From the NCBI RefSeq assembly GCF_006715005.1, contig NZ_VFMJ01000001.1:3720001-3784000 (forward strand): DNA of 64,000 bases, in the 5' to 3' direction. Under the pieces are notes generated by a model that saw only the letters and a program-made list of their open reading frames with translations, made no database searches and was not told the origin of the DNA. Shown here in pieces: positions 8,978-22,247 of this stretch (its first letter is position 1; every line of letters begins with the position of its first letter). A program made the position numbers and the translations under genes. Source of the DNA: Serratia marcescens (GTDB lineage: Bacteria; Pseudomonadota; Gammaproteobacteria; Enterobacterales; Enterobacteriaceae).

Positions 8978-9607
8978 ATTTCACTCCACTAAATCCTGTG
9001 TAGATAATCTAATCCTTATGCTCGACAAACAATGAAACGCCGCATTGTCTTATCTTTGCACGACAAATCCTGCCATTACCGCCATCAGCCGATAAAAAAC
9101 CTCGTGTTATCGTCACGATATAAGTCGTATATGGAATGCATGTCAGCAGCTTCTCCCGTCAGCGGGAAGAATGCCACCTGGGTGGTACTAATAATTAGGT
9201 ATCAACAATGATTAATACAATTAAACAACCTAACCGCACAGTATGGGACAAACTATAAAAACACATCATAAGCAATCAAACCATCTAAAAACACCGCTCA
9301 CTTTGTGTAAAAACGCATTATTTTGTTATATTATGACTAAAACAATCAATTAATCATATGAATTCAATTTAAATCATTTGTATTAAAAATGTTATTTTAT
9401 TGCCCCCCGTGATTAATCGCTCTTATTTTTCATTACAAATCTTAACGCAACGAAATCCAGAAGCAATTAGCGCAGTCTCTATTCGATTCGTTTATGCTAA
9501 GCAGCGCGCAAACTGGCCCCGTTTTTTCTCTAAGGCGTCGCTTTTTTGCCGCATGATCCTCTGTTTGGCCCCTTGGCCGGTGCATTGTCCCCGCATTCAA
9601 TCAGGTG
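8978..9607. other. A+T-rich leuO-leuL intergenic regulatory region
   Basis: About 630 bases of low-G+C DNA between divergent leuO and the leu operon promoter, richest in A/T at 9200-9430. In E. coli the matching region carries H-NS and LeuO binding sites and the leuO promoter. No conserved reading frame was found. Individual operator sites could not be assigned by eye. Confidence 0.6.
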
Positions 9608-9636
9608 TTGACATCGCCAGGCCAATCACGTATCAA
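9608..9636 (+). promoter_or_regulatory. Promoter of the leuLABCD operon
   Basis: A perfect -35 TTGACA (9608-9613) and a -10 TATCAA (9631-9636) are separated by exactly 17 bases, 39 bases upstream of the leuL ATG. This fits a sigma-70 promoter with a short untranslated leader, as at the E. coli leu operon. Confidence 0.75.
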
Positions 9637-9674
9637 ATTAGGCAGACACCCAATTTAAGAGAAGCTGAACCATT

Positions 9675-9758
9675 ATGATCCGTACTCACCGTCTACTAGG
9701 CCTACTACTTAACGCATCTTGTTTGCGCGGTATGCCTGTGGACGAAGTTCGGAGCTGA
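9675..9758 (+). CDS. leuL: leu operon leader peptide LeuL
   Basis: A 27-residue frame, MIRTHRLLGLLLNAS..., with a run of leucine codons (CTA CTA GGC CTA CTA CTT); four of the five are the rare CTA. It corresponds to E. coli LeuL, in which ribosome stalling at Leu codons under leucine starvation prevents formation of the downstream terminator. A GAGAAGC Shine-Dalgarno-like stretch precedes the ATG. The attenuator hairpin starts 22 bases after the stop codon. Confidence 0.9.
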   Translation: MIRTHRLLGLLLNASCLRGMPVDEVRS

Positions 9759-9780
9759 CTCAGCCGATCACCCATAAGAA

Positions 9781-9808
9781 ACCCGCGCTACTGCGCGGGT
9801 TTTTTTTT
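9781..9808 (+). terminator. leu operon attenuator
   Basis: An 8-bp GC-rich stem (ACCCGCGC, loop TACT, GCGCGGGT) is followed directly by eight Ts. It lies between leuL and leuA, the classical transcription attenuator position. Confidence 0.92.
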
Positions 9809-9848
9809 GCCCGCTTAGCGTGAAATCAACACGATAAGGAATGCACCG

Positions 9849-13919
<4,071 letters not shown>

Positions 13920-13928
13920 GGGGCTAAC

Positions 13929-14531
13929 GTGGCTAAATTTACTCAACATACCGGCTTAGTGGTGCCTTTAGATGCGGCCAACGTCGACACCGACGCCATT
14001 ATTCCCAAGCAGTTCTTACAGAAGGTCACCCGTACCGGCTTCGGCCAGCATCTGTTCAACGACTGGCGCTTCCTCGACGACGCCGGCCAACAGCCGAACC
14101 CGGCGTTCGTGCTGAACAAACCGCGCTATAAAGGCGCCAGCATCCTGTTGGCACGCGAGAACTTCGGTTGCGGTTCCTCGCGCGAGCACGCCCCTTGGGC
14201 GCTGACCGACTACGGGTTCAAAGTGGTGATCGCGCCGAGCTTCGCCGATATCTTCTATGGCAACTCGTTCAACAACCAGCTGTTGCCGGTGACGCTGAGC
14301 GAGCAGCAGGTGGATGAGCTGTTCACCCTGGTCGGCGCCAACGAGGGGACGGAGTTCGTGGTGGATCTGGAGAACCAGACGGTCAACGCCGGTGGCAAAA
14401 GCTACCCGTTCGAAATCGACAGCTTCCGCCGCCACTGCATGATCAACGGGCTGGACAGCATCGGCCTGACGCTGCAGCACGAAGCGGACATCTCCCGCTA
14501 CGAAGCGCAGCAGCCGGCGTTTCTGAATTAA
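13929..14531 (+). CDS. leuD: 3-isopropylmalate dehydratase small subunit
   Basis: A 200-residue swivel-domain subunit with [12 protein letters not shown] near the start and the hallmark [15 protein letters not shown] at about residues 77-91. It completes the LeuCD hydro-lyase. It is the last gene of the leu operon and is followed at once by a strong terminator. Length matches the 201 residues of the E. coli protein. Confidence 0.98.
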   Translation: MAKFTQHTGLVVPLDAANVDTDAIIPKQFLQKVTRTGFGQHLFNDWRFLDDAGQQPNPAFVLNKPRYKGASILLARENFGCGSSREHAPWALTDYGFKVVIAPSFADIFYGNSFNNQLLPVTLSEQQVDELFTLVGANEGTEFVVDLENQTVNAGGKSYPFEIDSFRRHCMINGLDSIGLTLQHEADISRYEAQQPAFLN

Positions 14532-14536
14532 TCCCC

Positions 14537-14566
14537 TTCACCCGCCGCCCGGCGGGTGAATTTTTT
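14537..14566 (+). terminator. leu operon terminator
   Basis: A perfect 10-bp stem (TTCACCCGCC / GGCGGGTGAA) with a GCCC loop, followed by six Ts, starts five bases after the leuD stop. It may also serve the convergent transporter gene, since its A/T ends are symmetric. Confidence 0.9.
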
Positions 14567-14568
14567 CC

Positions 14569-16041
14569 TCACCAGTAGCCCAGCAGCTTCCACCATGCCC
14601 CGCCGATCAGCATCCAGATCAGCAGGTTAACCACGCTCATCACCCATCCCGCTTTCCACCATTCCCCCAGCGTCACGTAGCCGGAGCCGAAGATGATCGG
14701 CGCGGTGCCGGTGCCGTAATGCGTCAACGACATCATCAGCGAGGAAGAGAACGCCAGGATCAGGCCCAGCAGCGCCGGTGGCGCGCCAAGCGCGATGCCG
14801 GCGGCGAAGAAGGCGGCGAACATCGCCGTCACGTGCGCCGTGGTACTGGCGAAGAAATAGTGCGAATACAAATAGATAAGGGTCAGCAAGATCGTACCGC
14901 CCACCCAGCTCATACCCATATGGTCAATGCCGTTGCCCACGGTCTGCGACAGCCAGCCGATCAGCCCCAGCTTGCCGAGGAAGCTGGCCATCATCACCAG
15001 TGCCGAGAACCACACCACGGTGTCCCAGGCCCCTTTATGCTTCAGCACATCCTCCCAGCTCAGCACACCGGTGGCCAGCAACACCGCCAGGCCGATCAGC
15101 GCCGCGGTGGTGGGATTGACCGCCAGCGCCGGGCCGAAGATCATCGCCGGGATGCCGGCCCACAGCACCAGCAACAGCGCGAACACCCCAAGGGTAATTT
15201 TCTCCGGTAGCGTCACCGGCCCCAGCGCCTGCAGTTTTTCGCGCGCGAAGCGCGGCGCGTCTGGGGTGCTTTTCACCTCCGGCGGATACAGCAGGTAGAT
15301 GACCAACGGCATCACGATCAGCGAACACAGCCCCGGCACCAGGGCAGCGATCGCCCACATCGACCAGGACAGCTCGAAGCTGCCGTGGGTGCCTTTGGCG
15401 ATCAGGCTGACGATCAACGGGTTAGGCGCAGTGGCGGTGATAAACATCGCCGAGGTAACCGGGTTGATGTTGTAGTTCACCAGCGACAGGTAGCGGCCGA
15501 TCTTGCCGGAGGTATTGAGCTCCGGTTTTGAACCGAAACTGTCGGCGATCGATTTCATGATCGGGTGAATGATGCCGCCGCCGCGCGCGGTGTTGCTCGG
15601 CGTCACCGGCGCCAGCGTGGTTTCCGCCAGCGTCAGCGCATAGGCGATGCCCAGCGTTTTTTTGCCGAACAGCGAAATAAAGTAATAGCCAATGCGCGCG
15701 CCCAGCCCGGTTTTGTTCAGGCTGAGGGAGATCATGATCGAAAAGCCGATCAGCCAGATCAGTTGGTTGGAAAAACCGCTGAGCGCATCGTCCAGCGCGG
15801 CGCCCGGCTTGCCGGGATTGGTGACGCCGGTCACCGCCACCAGGGCGATGGCGATCACTGAGACCGCGCCAATCGGCATTGCCTTGCCGATGATGGCGAT
15901 GATGGTGCCAATAAACAGCGCCAGCAGCTGCCAGGCGTTGGGCGCAACGCCCTCCGGCACGGGAATGAGGAACCAGATAATCAGCGTGGCGGCGAGGGCG
16001 CACAAGGAAGGAAGCGGTTTGAGCGGTGTGAGTTTATCCAT
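14569..16041 (-). CDS. DASS-family dicarboxylate/citrate transporter
   Basis: A 490-residue inner-membrane protein of the divalent anion:sodium symporter family, in the CitT/TtdT-like antiporter group. Twelve or so hydrophobic segments are present, with the SNT-type motif in APVTPSNTARGGGIIHP (about 145-161) and a second clip motif near ASTTAHVTAMFAAFFAAG. Likely substrates are succinate, tartrate, citrate or related acids in exchange or with Na+; the exact one cannot be read. It converges on leuD and sits between the leu and sgr loci, where E. coli has no such gene. Confidence 0.85.
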   Translation of the reverse strand: MDKLTPLKPLPSLCALAATLIIWFLIPVPEGVAPNAWQLLALFIGTIIAIIGKAMPIGAVSVIAIALVAVTGVTNPGKPGAALDDALSGFSNQLIWLIGFSIMISLSLNKTGLGARIGYYFISLFGKKTLGIAYALTLAETTLAPVTPSNTARGGGIIHPIMKSIADSFGSKPELNTSGKIGRYLSLVNYNINPVTSAMFITATAPNPLIVSLIAKGTHGSFELSWSMWAIAALVPGLCSLIVMPLVIYLLYPPEVKSTPDAPRFAREKLQALGPVTLPEKITLGVFALLLVLWAGIPAMIFGPALAVNPTTAALIGLAVLLATGVLSWEDVLKHKGAWDTVVWFSALVMMASFLGKLGLIGWLSQTVGNGIDHMGMSWVGGTILLTLIYLYSHYFFASTTAHVTAMFAAFFAAGIALGAPPALLGLILAFSSSLMMSLTHYGTGTAPIIFGSGYVTLGEWWKAGWVMSVVNLLIWMLIGGAWWKLLGYW

Positions 16042-16185
16042 AACGTTCCCACTGTTCTAAACAACAAGGCGGCATCTCAATAGCGAGACGGGCGTGGGCG
16101 CAACGATCGCGCTCCATATGCCTTCAGCTTGGGCGTCCGCTTCAGCCTTCTCAATGACTTGCATCAAGAATGCCGTCGTTTGACC

Positions 16186-17382
16186 TCACACTTCACGCAC
16201 TTTGGCGCTCATCCAGAGCGCCGCCAGCGCCAACAGCGCCGCCATCCAATACACCGAGCCATGACCGAGGTTCTCCACCAGCACGCCCTGCAGCACCCCG
16301 GCCAGGATCACCCCGGTCGAGATACTGTTGGTGAACAGCGTGGTGGCGGCGCCCGGTCGGCCCGGCATCAAATCTTGAAAATAGAGCATGCCGATACCGG
16401 CGACGATGCCAATAAACACCGCGTTGAGCAGCTGCAGCGCGATCAGGGCCGGCTTGGCCGCCAGCACGATCAGCCCGAGATAAAACAGCACGCCCGCCGC
16501 CACCGCCAGCAGCATCATATTACGCTTGCCGAAGCGTTTGACGTAATAACCGGCCAGCAGCATCGCCGGGATCTCCAGCCCGGCAGCGGTGCCCATCAGC
16601 ACCCCGGCCAGCCCTTCCGGCAGGCCGAGATCGGCGGTGATATACAGCGGCATGTCGATGATGTACAGGGTATTGCAGGTCCACATCAGCATTGAGGCGA
16701 TGAAGAGCCAACGCACGTCGCGATTGCGCCAGGCGCTGGCGGGCGCAATCGGCGCGGAAGCGCCATCCCGCAACCCTTCCCCCTCCGCCGCGCGCGGCAC
16801 CGAAGGCAGCATGAATCCGACCAGCAGCACGCAGACCGCGAAGGTGGCGGCGGCGATCAGGAACATCACGGTAAAGCCGTAGTTCAGCGCCAACGCAAAC
16901 GACAGCGGCGGGCCAATCACCCAGGCCAGCGAAAGCTGGGCGCGCATCACCGAGCTGAACATCACGACTTCACGCGCCTCGCTGTCGGCGTATTCCCGCG
17001 CCAGCGCGAAGATCTGCGGCATGGCGGTGTTGGCGATCGCCGCCATCAACACCCCGGCAGTGATCAGCGTCAGGTAGTCGCGGTTAAAGGCGAACAACAG
17101 GCAATTGCCGACCGCCATCAGGCAGCACAGCAGGATCAGCCTGCGCCGATCGCCGCGGGTGTCCGAGCGCTTGGCCAGCATGAAGCTGACCACAATGCCG
17201 GCCACCGCGTTGGCGGTGTAAAACAGACCGACCCACAGCGGCCGCACTTTGACCTCGGTGGTCAGAAACAGGCTGAGCGTCGGCGTCAGCAACGCGCCGG
17301 CGATGCCGGAGAGAAAAGCGATCAGCAGGAATGCGGCAAAGATGGGGTTGATGCGCAGTGACAACCGGCTCAGGCGTTGCAT
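16186..17382 (-). CDS. setA: SetA-type sugar efflux transporter
   Basis: A 398-residue MFS transporter with 12 predicted membrane segments, close to E. coli SetA/SetB. The loop motif KRSDTRGDRRRLIL follows TM2-TM3, and SetA-like FSSVMRAQLSLAWVIGPPLSF and LYITADLGLP are present. SetA exports glucose/lactose analogues and belongs to the sugar-phosphate stress response. It lies directly downstream of sgrS/sgrT on the same strand, as in E. coli, where read-through from the sgrS promoter expresses it. The synteny supports setA rather than setB. Confidence 0.88.
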   Translation of the reverse strand: MQRLSRLSLRINPIFAAFLLIAFLSGIAGALLTPTLSLFLTTEVKVRPLWVGLFYTANAVAGIVVSFMLAKRSDTRGDRRRLILLCCLMAVGNCLLFAFNRDYLTLITAGVLMAAIANTAMPQIFALAREYADSEAREVVMFSSVMRAQLSLAWVIGPPLSFALALNYGFTVMFLIAAATFAVCVLLVGFMLPSVPRAAEGEGLRDGASAPIAPASAWRNRDVRWLFIASMLMWTCNTLYIIDMPLYITADLGLPEGLAGVLMGTAAGLEIPAMLLAGYYVKRFGKRNMMLLAVAAGVLFYLGLIVLAAKPALIALQLLNAVFIGIVAGIGMLYFQDLMPGRPGAATTLFTNSISTGVILAGVLQGVLVENLGHGSVYWMAALLALAALWMSAKVREV

Positions 17383-17465
17383 ATCGTCTTCCCTGACCTC
17401 AAAGCAGAAGAATGAACCTTAGGCCACGACGAGAAAAATGCAAGCATATCGCCATGACCACGCAT

Positions 17466-17735
17466 AAAAAAACCAGTGGGTCGCCCCACTGGCTGGTGAA
17501 ACAGCACCATTACTCAGAAACTTTTATACCGCAGCGCCTTACAGGTGCTCGCGATACTGTTTGTCCGTCATCTCTTTGATATCCCATTGCGTCAGGTGCG
17601 CCAGCATCGCCAGCCGCGCCTGTTCGGGCACCACGCTCAACCAGTCGGCGCGCTGGCGGCGCACCGCGCTGAAATAGCGCTGATAGAACTGTCTGGATAA
17701 GAAAGCTTTCATGATTACGCCCTCCCCTTTCATTG
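17466..17735 (-). ncRNA. sgrS: SgrS small RNA (dual-function, encodes SgrT)
   Basis: A leftward transcript is inferred from a GATAAT -10 (17742-17747) to the terminator CCAGTGGG/CCCACTGG (17473-17492) with seven Ts. Between sgrT and the terminator lies CTGAGTAATGGTG, close to the E. coli SgrS seed that pairs with the ptsG ribosome binding site. The 5' part encodes sgrT, as in E. coli. SgrS with Hfq represses ptsG/manXYZ and stabilises yigL mRNA under glucose-phosphate stress. The weak -35 fits dependence on the divergent activator SgrR. The ends are approximate; the length (~270) exceeds the 227 of E. coli because sgrT is longer. Confidence 0.88.
17539..17712 (-). CDS. sgrT: Sugar-phosphate stress protein SgrT
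   Basis: 57 residues containing RQFYQRYFSA and LTQWD, which align with RQFYQHYFTA and LMQWD of the 43-residue E. coli SgrT, an inhibitor of the glucose permease PtsG. The start at 17712 is preferred because GGGGAGGG lies just upstream; an in-frame ATG at 17733 would add seven residues but sits at the inferred SgrS 5' end. The C-terminus extends about 12 residues beyond the conserved QWD (KEMTDKQYREHL). It is embedded in SgrS. Confidence 0.87.
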   Translation of the reverse strand: MKAFLSRQFYQRYFSAVRRQRADWLSVVPEQARLAMLAHLTQWDIKEMTDKQYREHL

Positions 17736-17802
17736 ATGAAAATTATCGGCGTAATATAGGGAAAGATAAATTGACGAGTTGAGGCGGGAGCGTTCCTCTT
17801 TT

Positions 17803-19464
17803 ATGTCCACGTCCAGATTGCAGCAACAGTTCATCCGCCTGTGGCAGCGCTGTCACGGTGAAACCACTGACACCACGCTCCAGGATCTGGCGGAGGTGCT
17901 CAGCTGCTCGCGGCGCCACGTGCGCTCCCTGCTGAGCGCCATGCAGCGGGAAGGCTGGCTCACCTGGCAGGCGGAGTCGGGGCGCGGCAAGCGTTCACGG
18001 CTCACCTTCCACTACACCGGCCTGGCGCTGCAGCAACAGCGGGCCGAGGAGCTGCTGGAGCAGGACCGCATCGATCAGTTGGTGCAGTTGGTGGGCGACA
18101 AAAACGTGGTGCGCCAGATGCTGCTGTCGCAGCTGGGTCGCAGCTTCCGCCAGGGTAAACACATCCTGCGGGTGCTCTACTATCGGCAGCTGTACAACCT
18201 GCTGCCCGGCTCGGCGCTGCGGCGTTCGGAGACCCATTTGGCGCGCCAGATCTTCAACGGCCTGACGCGCATAAATGAGGAAAACGGGGAACTGGAATCC
18301 GATCTGTCTCACCATTGGCAGGCGCTGACGCCGCTGCACTGGCGGTTTTATCTGCGCCCGGCAATCCATTTTCATCATGGCCGCGAGCTGGAGATGGCAG
18401 ACGTCATCACTTCCCTCTCGCGTCTGACCTCGCAACCGCTGTTCTCGCATATCGAGAGCGTCACCTCGCCGACGCCGTTTGTTATCGACGTGCATCTGCG
18501 CAGCCCCGACCACTGGCTGCCCTGGCTGCTGGGCAGCGTGCAGGCCATGATCCTGCCGCACGAATGGCGCGAACTGCCGGATTTCGCCCGCCATCCGGTC
18601 GGCACCGGCCCCTACCGCGTGGTGCGCAACCTTCCCAGCCAGATGAAGATCCACGCCTTCGACGACTATTTCGGCTACCGGGCGCTTATTGATGAGGTCA
18701 ATATCTGGGTGCTGCCGGAATTCTCCGAAGAGCTGGTGCACTCCGGCGTGCAGCTGCAGGGCAATGAAACCGGCAACAGCGAGCTGGAAAGCCGGCTGGA
18801 AGAAGGCTGTTATTTCCTGCTGTTCGATCAGCGATCCCCATTAGCGGCCGATCCCGCCATTCGCAGTTGGCTGTGCGAATTGATCAACCCCATTTCGCTG
18901 CTGAGCCACGCCGGGCCGCTCTACCAGCGCTACTGGTCGCCGGCGTACGGCCTGCTGCCGCGCTGGCACCACAACCGCACGCTGGCGCAGCAGCCCAAAC
19001 CCGCGGGCCTGACCGAACTGACGATGACCCACTTCAATGAGCATTCGGAGTTTCACGCCATTCGCCAGGCGATCGAACCGCTGCTGGCGCAGCACGGCAT
19101 CCGCCTGATCGTGCAAAGCGTGGATTACGCCACCTGGCACCAGGGCGACGCGCGCAGCGATCTGTGGCTCGGCAGCGCCAACTTCTATCTGCCGTTGGAG
19201 TTTTCGCTGTTCGCCACGCTGTACGAACTGCCGCTGATGCAGCACTGCATGAACGAGGATCTGGCGGAGGATGCGGCGCTGTGGCGCGCCAACCGCTTGC
19301 CGCTGGCCGAGTTCTGCCGGCGCCTGGTCAGCAACCACCAGCTGCATCCGCTGTTCCACCACTGGCTGCAGCTGCACGGCCAGCGCAGCATGCGCGGCGT
19401 GCGGATGAACACACTGGGCTGGTTCGACTTCAAGTCCGCCTGGTTTGCCCCGCCGGAGGCATAA
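17803..19464 (+). CDS. sgrR: Sugar-phosphate stress transcriptional activator SgrR
   Basis: A 553-residue regulator with an N-terminal winged-helix domain ([11 protein letters not shown]...[12 protein letters not shown], about 4-60) and a C-terminal oligopeptide-binding-protein-like (SBP_bac_5) domain thought to bind a small sugar-related ligand. It ends in [17 protein letters not shown], as in E. coli. SgrR activates sgrS, transcribed divergently from about 65 bases away, and represses itself. The ATG at 17803 ([10 protein letters not shown]) matches the E. coli start; an upstream TTG at 17779 is unsupported. Confidence 0.96.
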   Translation: MSTSRLQQQFIRLWQRCHGETTDTTLQDLAEVLSCSRRHVRSLLSAMQREGWLTWQAESGRGKRSRLTFHYTGLALQQQRAEELLEQDRIDQLVQLVGDKNVVRQMLLSQLGRSFRQGKHILRVLYYRQLYNLLPGSALRRSETHLARQIFNGLTRINEENGELESDLSHHWQALTPLHWRFYLRPAIHFHHGRELEMADVITSLSRLTSQPLFSHIESVTSPTPFVIDVHLRSPDHWLPWLLGSVQAMILPHEWRELPDFARHPVGTGPYRVVRNLPSQMKIHAFDDYFGYRALIDEVNIWVLPEFSEELVHSGVQLQGNETGNSELESRLEEGCYFLLFDQRSPLAADPAIRSWLCELINPISLLSHAGPLYQRYWSPAYGLLPRWHHNRTLAQQPKPAGLTELTMTHFNEHSEFHAIRQAIEPLLAQHGIRLIVQSVDYATWHQGDARSDLWLGSANFYLPLEFSLFATLYELPLMQHCMNEDLAEDAALWRANRLPLAEFCRRLVSNHQLHPLFHHWLQLHGQRSMRGVRMNTLGWFDFKSAWFAPPEA

Positions 19465-19505
19465 GCGCCTTTCGCCCAGGTCGGTTAATCTTTACAATAG
19501 CGCCG

Positions 19506-19608
19506 TCTCAACGGGGTGCGGAGAATAGGGCCGTGTGATAAGCCCGATTTTCCGCTGAGAGCACACCCGTCGAACCTGATCCGGTCAATACCGGCGGAGG
19601 GATTTGAG
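19506..19608 (+). promoter_or_regulatory. TPP riboswitch (THI element)
   Basis: The conserved blocks appear in order: GGGGTGC (P1/P2), CCGCTGAGA, ACACCC, GAACCTGATC, CGGTCAATACCGGCG and GAGGGA, with TCAA/TTGA closing the P1 stem. Thiamine pyrophosphate binding to such elements in enterobacteria shuts off translation of the downstream gene. It lies 70 bases before the thiB start, so it should control the whole thiBPQ operon. Confidence 0.97.
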
Positions 19609-19677
19609 CCCAGCGAACCGGCGACGCCGCCTCGCCCCCTCAGATGCCCTTGCCCCCTTATTTTTCAGGAGTGCAAC

Positions 19678-20664
19678 GTGGTCAAAAAATATCTGCCCTG
19701 CTTATTGCTGCTGTGCGCCGCGCCGGTGTTCGCCAAGCCGACGCTGACGGTATACACCTACGATTCCTTCGCCGCCGACTGGGGCCCTGGCCCGGCGGTG
19801 AAAAAAGCCTTCGAAGCCGAGTGCGACTGTGAACTGAAGTTCGTCGCGCTGGAAGACGGCGTCTCGCTGCTGAACCGCCTGCGCATGGAGGGCAAGAACA
19901 GCGCCGCCGACGTGGTACTGGGGTTGGACAACAACCTGTTGCAGGCGGCGCAGCAAACCGGCCTGTTCGCGCCGAGCGGCGTCGACACCGCCAAACTGAC
20001 GGTGCCGGGCGGCTGGCAGGATACGACCTTCGTGCCTTACGACTACGGATACTTCGCCTTCGTCTACAACAAAGAAAAACTGAAGAACCCGCCAAAAAGC
20101 CTGCAGGAGCTGATCAGCAGCGATCGCAACTGGAAGGTGATTTACGAAGATCCGCGCACCAGCACGCCGGGCCTCGGCCTGCTGCTGTGGATGCAAAAAG
20201 TGTATGGCGACAAGGCGCCGGCCGCCTGGCAGCAGTTAGCGAAAAAGACCGTCACCGTTACCAAAGGCTGGAGCGAGGCCTACGGCCTGTTCCTGAAAGG
20301 CGAAGGCGATCTGGTGCTCAGCTACACCACCTCTCCCGCCTATCACCTGATCGCAGAGAAAAAAGATCTCTATGCCGCCGCCATGTTCAGCGAAGGTCAC
20401 TACCTGCAGGTGGAAGTGGCGGGCAAGCTGAAGGCCGCCAAACAGCCTGAGCTGGCGGAGCGCTTCATGCAGTTCATGGTGACGCCGGCGTTCCAGAACA
20501 CCATCCCGACCGGCAACTGGATGTATCCGGTGATCAACACCCCACTGCCCGTCGGCTTTGAGCAGATGAACGTACCGCATACCGCGCTGCAATACAGCGC
20601 CGAAGAGGTAGCCACACAACGCGGCGGTTGGATCCGGGCATGGCAAACCGCCGTCAGCCGTTGA
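19678..20664 (+). CDS. thiB: Thiamine/TPP periplasmic binding protein
   Basis: A 328-residue solute-binding protein with a Sec signal peptide (VVKKYLPCLLLLCAAPVFA, cleaved before KPTLTVYTYDSF). The mature part is nearly the same as E. coli ThiB, including VTKGWSEAYGLFLKGE and EGHYLQVEVA. It captures thiamine, TMP and TPP in the periplasm for ThiPQ. The start is GTG at 19678 with AGGAG six bases upstream; a longer upstream frame would run through the riboswitch and lacks a signal peptide. Confidence 0.96.
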   Translation: MVKKYLPCLLLLCAAPVFAKPTLTVYTYDSFAADWGPGPAVKKAFEAECDCELKFVALEDGVSLLNRLRMEGKNSAADVVLGLDNNLLQAAQQTGLFAPSGVDTAKLTVPGGWQDTTFVPYDYGYFAFVYNKEKLKNPPKSLQELISSDRNWKVIYEDPRTSTPGLGLLLWMQKVYGDKAPAAWQQLAKKTVTVTKGWSEAYGLFLKGEGDLVLSYTTSPAYHLIAEKKDLYAAAMFSEGHYLQVEVAGKLKAAKQPELAERFMQFMVTPAFQNTIPTGNWMYPVINTPLPVGFEQMNVPHTALQYSAEEVATQRGGWIRAWQTAVSR

Positions 20665-22247
20665 TCCCCCGCTGGCTCTGGCCGGGGCTGCTGGCCGCCG
20701 GCGTGATCCTGCTGGTCGCCGCGCTGGCGATGGGCTCGCTGTGGCGCCATGCGCCGGACAGCGACTGGCGCGGCCTGTGGCAGGACAGCTACCTGTGGCA
20801 CGTGGTGCGCTTCACCTTCTGGCAGGCGCTGTTGTCGGCGCTGATTTCGGTGCTGCCCGCCGTTCTGCTGGCGCGTGCGCTCTATCGCCGCCGTTTCCCC
20901 GGCCGGCAGCTGCTGCTGCGGCTGTGCGCCATGACGCTGGTGCTACCGGTGCTGGTGGCAGTGTTCGGCCTGCTCAGCGTCTATGGGCGCCAGGGCTGGC
21001 TGGCGACGCTGTGCGGCTGGCTGGGCGTCGAATATGGCTTCTCGCCCTACGGGCTGCAGGGCATTCTGCTGGCGCACCTGTTCTTTAACCTGCCGCTGGC
21101 CACCCGCCTGTTGCTGCAGGCGCTGGAGAACATCCCGGTGGAGCAGCGCCAGCTGGCCGCCCAACTGGGTATGAGCGGCTGGCAGCAGTTCCGCTTCGTC
21201 GAATGGCCGGCGCTGCGCCGCCAGATCCTGCCGAGCGGCGCGTTGATTTTTATGCTGTGCTTCGCCAGCTTCGCCACCGTGCTGTCGCTGGGCGGCGGAC
21301 CGCAGGCCACCACCATCGAACTGGCGATCTACCAGGCGCTGAGTTACGACTACGATCTGGGCCGCGCCGCCATGCTGGCGCTGATCCAGTTAAGCTGTTG
21401 TCTGGGGCTGGTGTTGATCAGCCAGCGCCTGAGCCAGGCGCTGCCGGTGGGCCATACCCACGCCCAACGCTGGCGCAACCCGGAAGACAGCCGGTGGCGA
21501 CGCGTCGGCGATTTTCTGCTGATCGCCGCCGCGCTGCTCCTGCTGCTGCCGCCTCTGCTGGCGGTGATCGCCGACGGCGCCAATCAGGCCGTCGTCAGCG
21601 TGCTGCGCCAGCCGGTGCTGTGGCAGGCGCTGTTCACGTCGCTGCGCATCGCCCTCGGGGCCGGGCTGCTGTGCGTGGCGCTCACGATGATGCTGCTGTG
21701 GAGCAGCCGCGAGCTGAAGCTGCGGCAGCAGCTGCGCGGCGGCCAGGCGCTGGAGCTGAGCGGCATGGTGATCCTGGCGATGCCGGGCATCGTGCTGGCC
21801 ACCGGCTTCTTCCTGCTGCTGAGCGATACGATCGGGCTGCCGCAGTCGCCCTATGCGCTGGTGATCCTCACCAATGCGCTGATGGCGGTACCCTATGCGC
21901 TGAAGGTGTTGGAAAACCCGATGCGCGACCTCGCCGAACGTTACAACCCGCTGTGCCTGTCGCTGGATATCCGCGGCTGGCAACGGCTGCGGCTGATCGA
22001 ACTGCGCGCGCTGCGCCGCCCGCTGGCGCAGGCGCTGGCCTTCGCCTGCGTGCTGTCGATCGGCGATTTCGGCGTGGTCGCCTTGTTTGGCAACGAGCAT
22101 TTCCGTACCCTGCCTTTTTACCTGTATCAGCAGATTGGCGCCTACCGTAGCAACGACGGGGCGGTGACCGCGCTGCTGTTGCTGCTGTTGTGCTTCCTGC
22201 TGTTTACCCTGATCGAACGCTTACCGGGGCGCCATGCTGACGCTTGA
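20640..22247 (+). CDS. thiP: Thiamine/TPP ABC transporter permease
   Basis: A 535-residue inner-membrane permease made of two homologous six-segment halves, each with a BPD-type EAA loop ([19 protein letters not shown] at about 170-188, and [22 protein letters not shown] in the second half). It forms the translocation channel with ThiQ. The start at 20640 gives [12 protein letters not shown] as in E. coli ThiP (536) and overlaps the end of thiB by 25 bases, indicating tight translational coupling. Confidence 0.97.
   Translation: MANRRQPLIPRWLWPGLLAAGVILLVAALAMGSLWRHAPDSDWRGLWQDSYLWHVVRFTFWQALLSALISVLPAVLLARALYRRRFPGRQLLLRLCAMTLVLPVLVAVFGLLSVYGRQGWLATLCGWLGVEYGFSPYGLQGILLAHLFFNLPLATRLLLQALENIPVEQRQLAAQLGMSGWQQFRFVEWPALRRQILPSGALIFMLCFASFATVLSLGGGPQATTIELAIYQALSYDYDLGRAAMLALIQLSCCLGLVLISQRLSQALPVGHTHAQRWRNPEDSRWRRVGDFLLIAAALLLLLPPLLAVIADGANQAVVSVLRQPVLWQALFTSLRIALGAGLLCVALTMMLLWSSRELKLRQQLRGGQALELSGMVILAMPGIVLATGFFLLLSDTIGLPQSPYALVILTNALMAVPYALKVLENPMRDLAERYNPLCLSLDIRGWQRLRLIELRALRRPLAQALAFACVLSIGDFGVVALFGNEHFRTLPFYLYQQIGAYRSNDGAVTALLLLLLCFLLFTLIERLPGRHADA

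Noticed and set aside
9400-9678. 92-codon frame upstream of leuL
   Set aside because: It runs across the leu promoter into leuL and has no family resemblance or Shine-Dalgarno.
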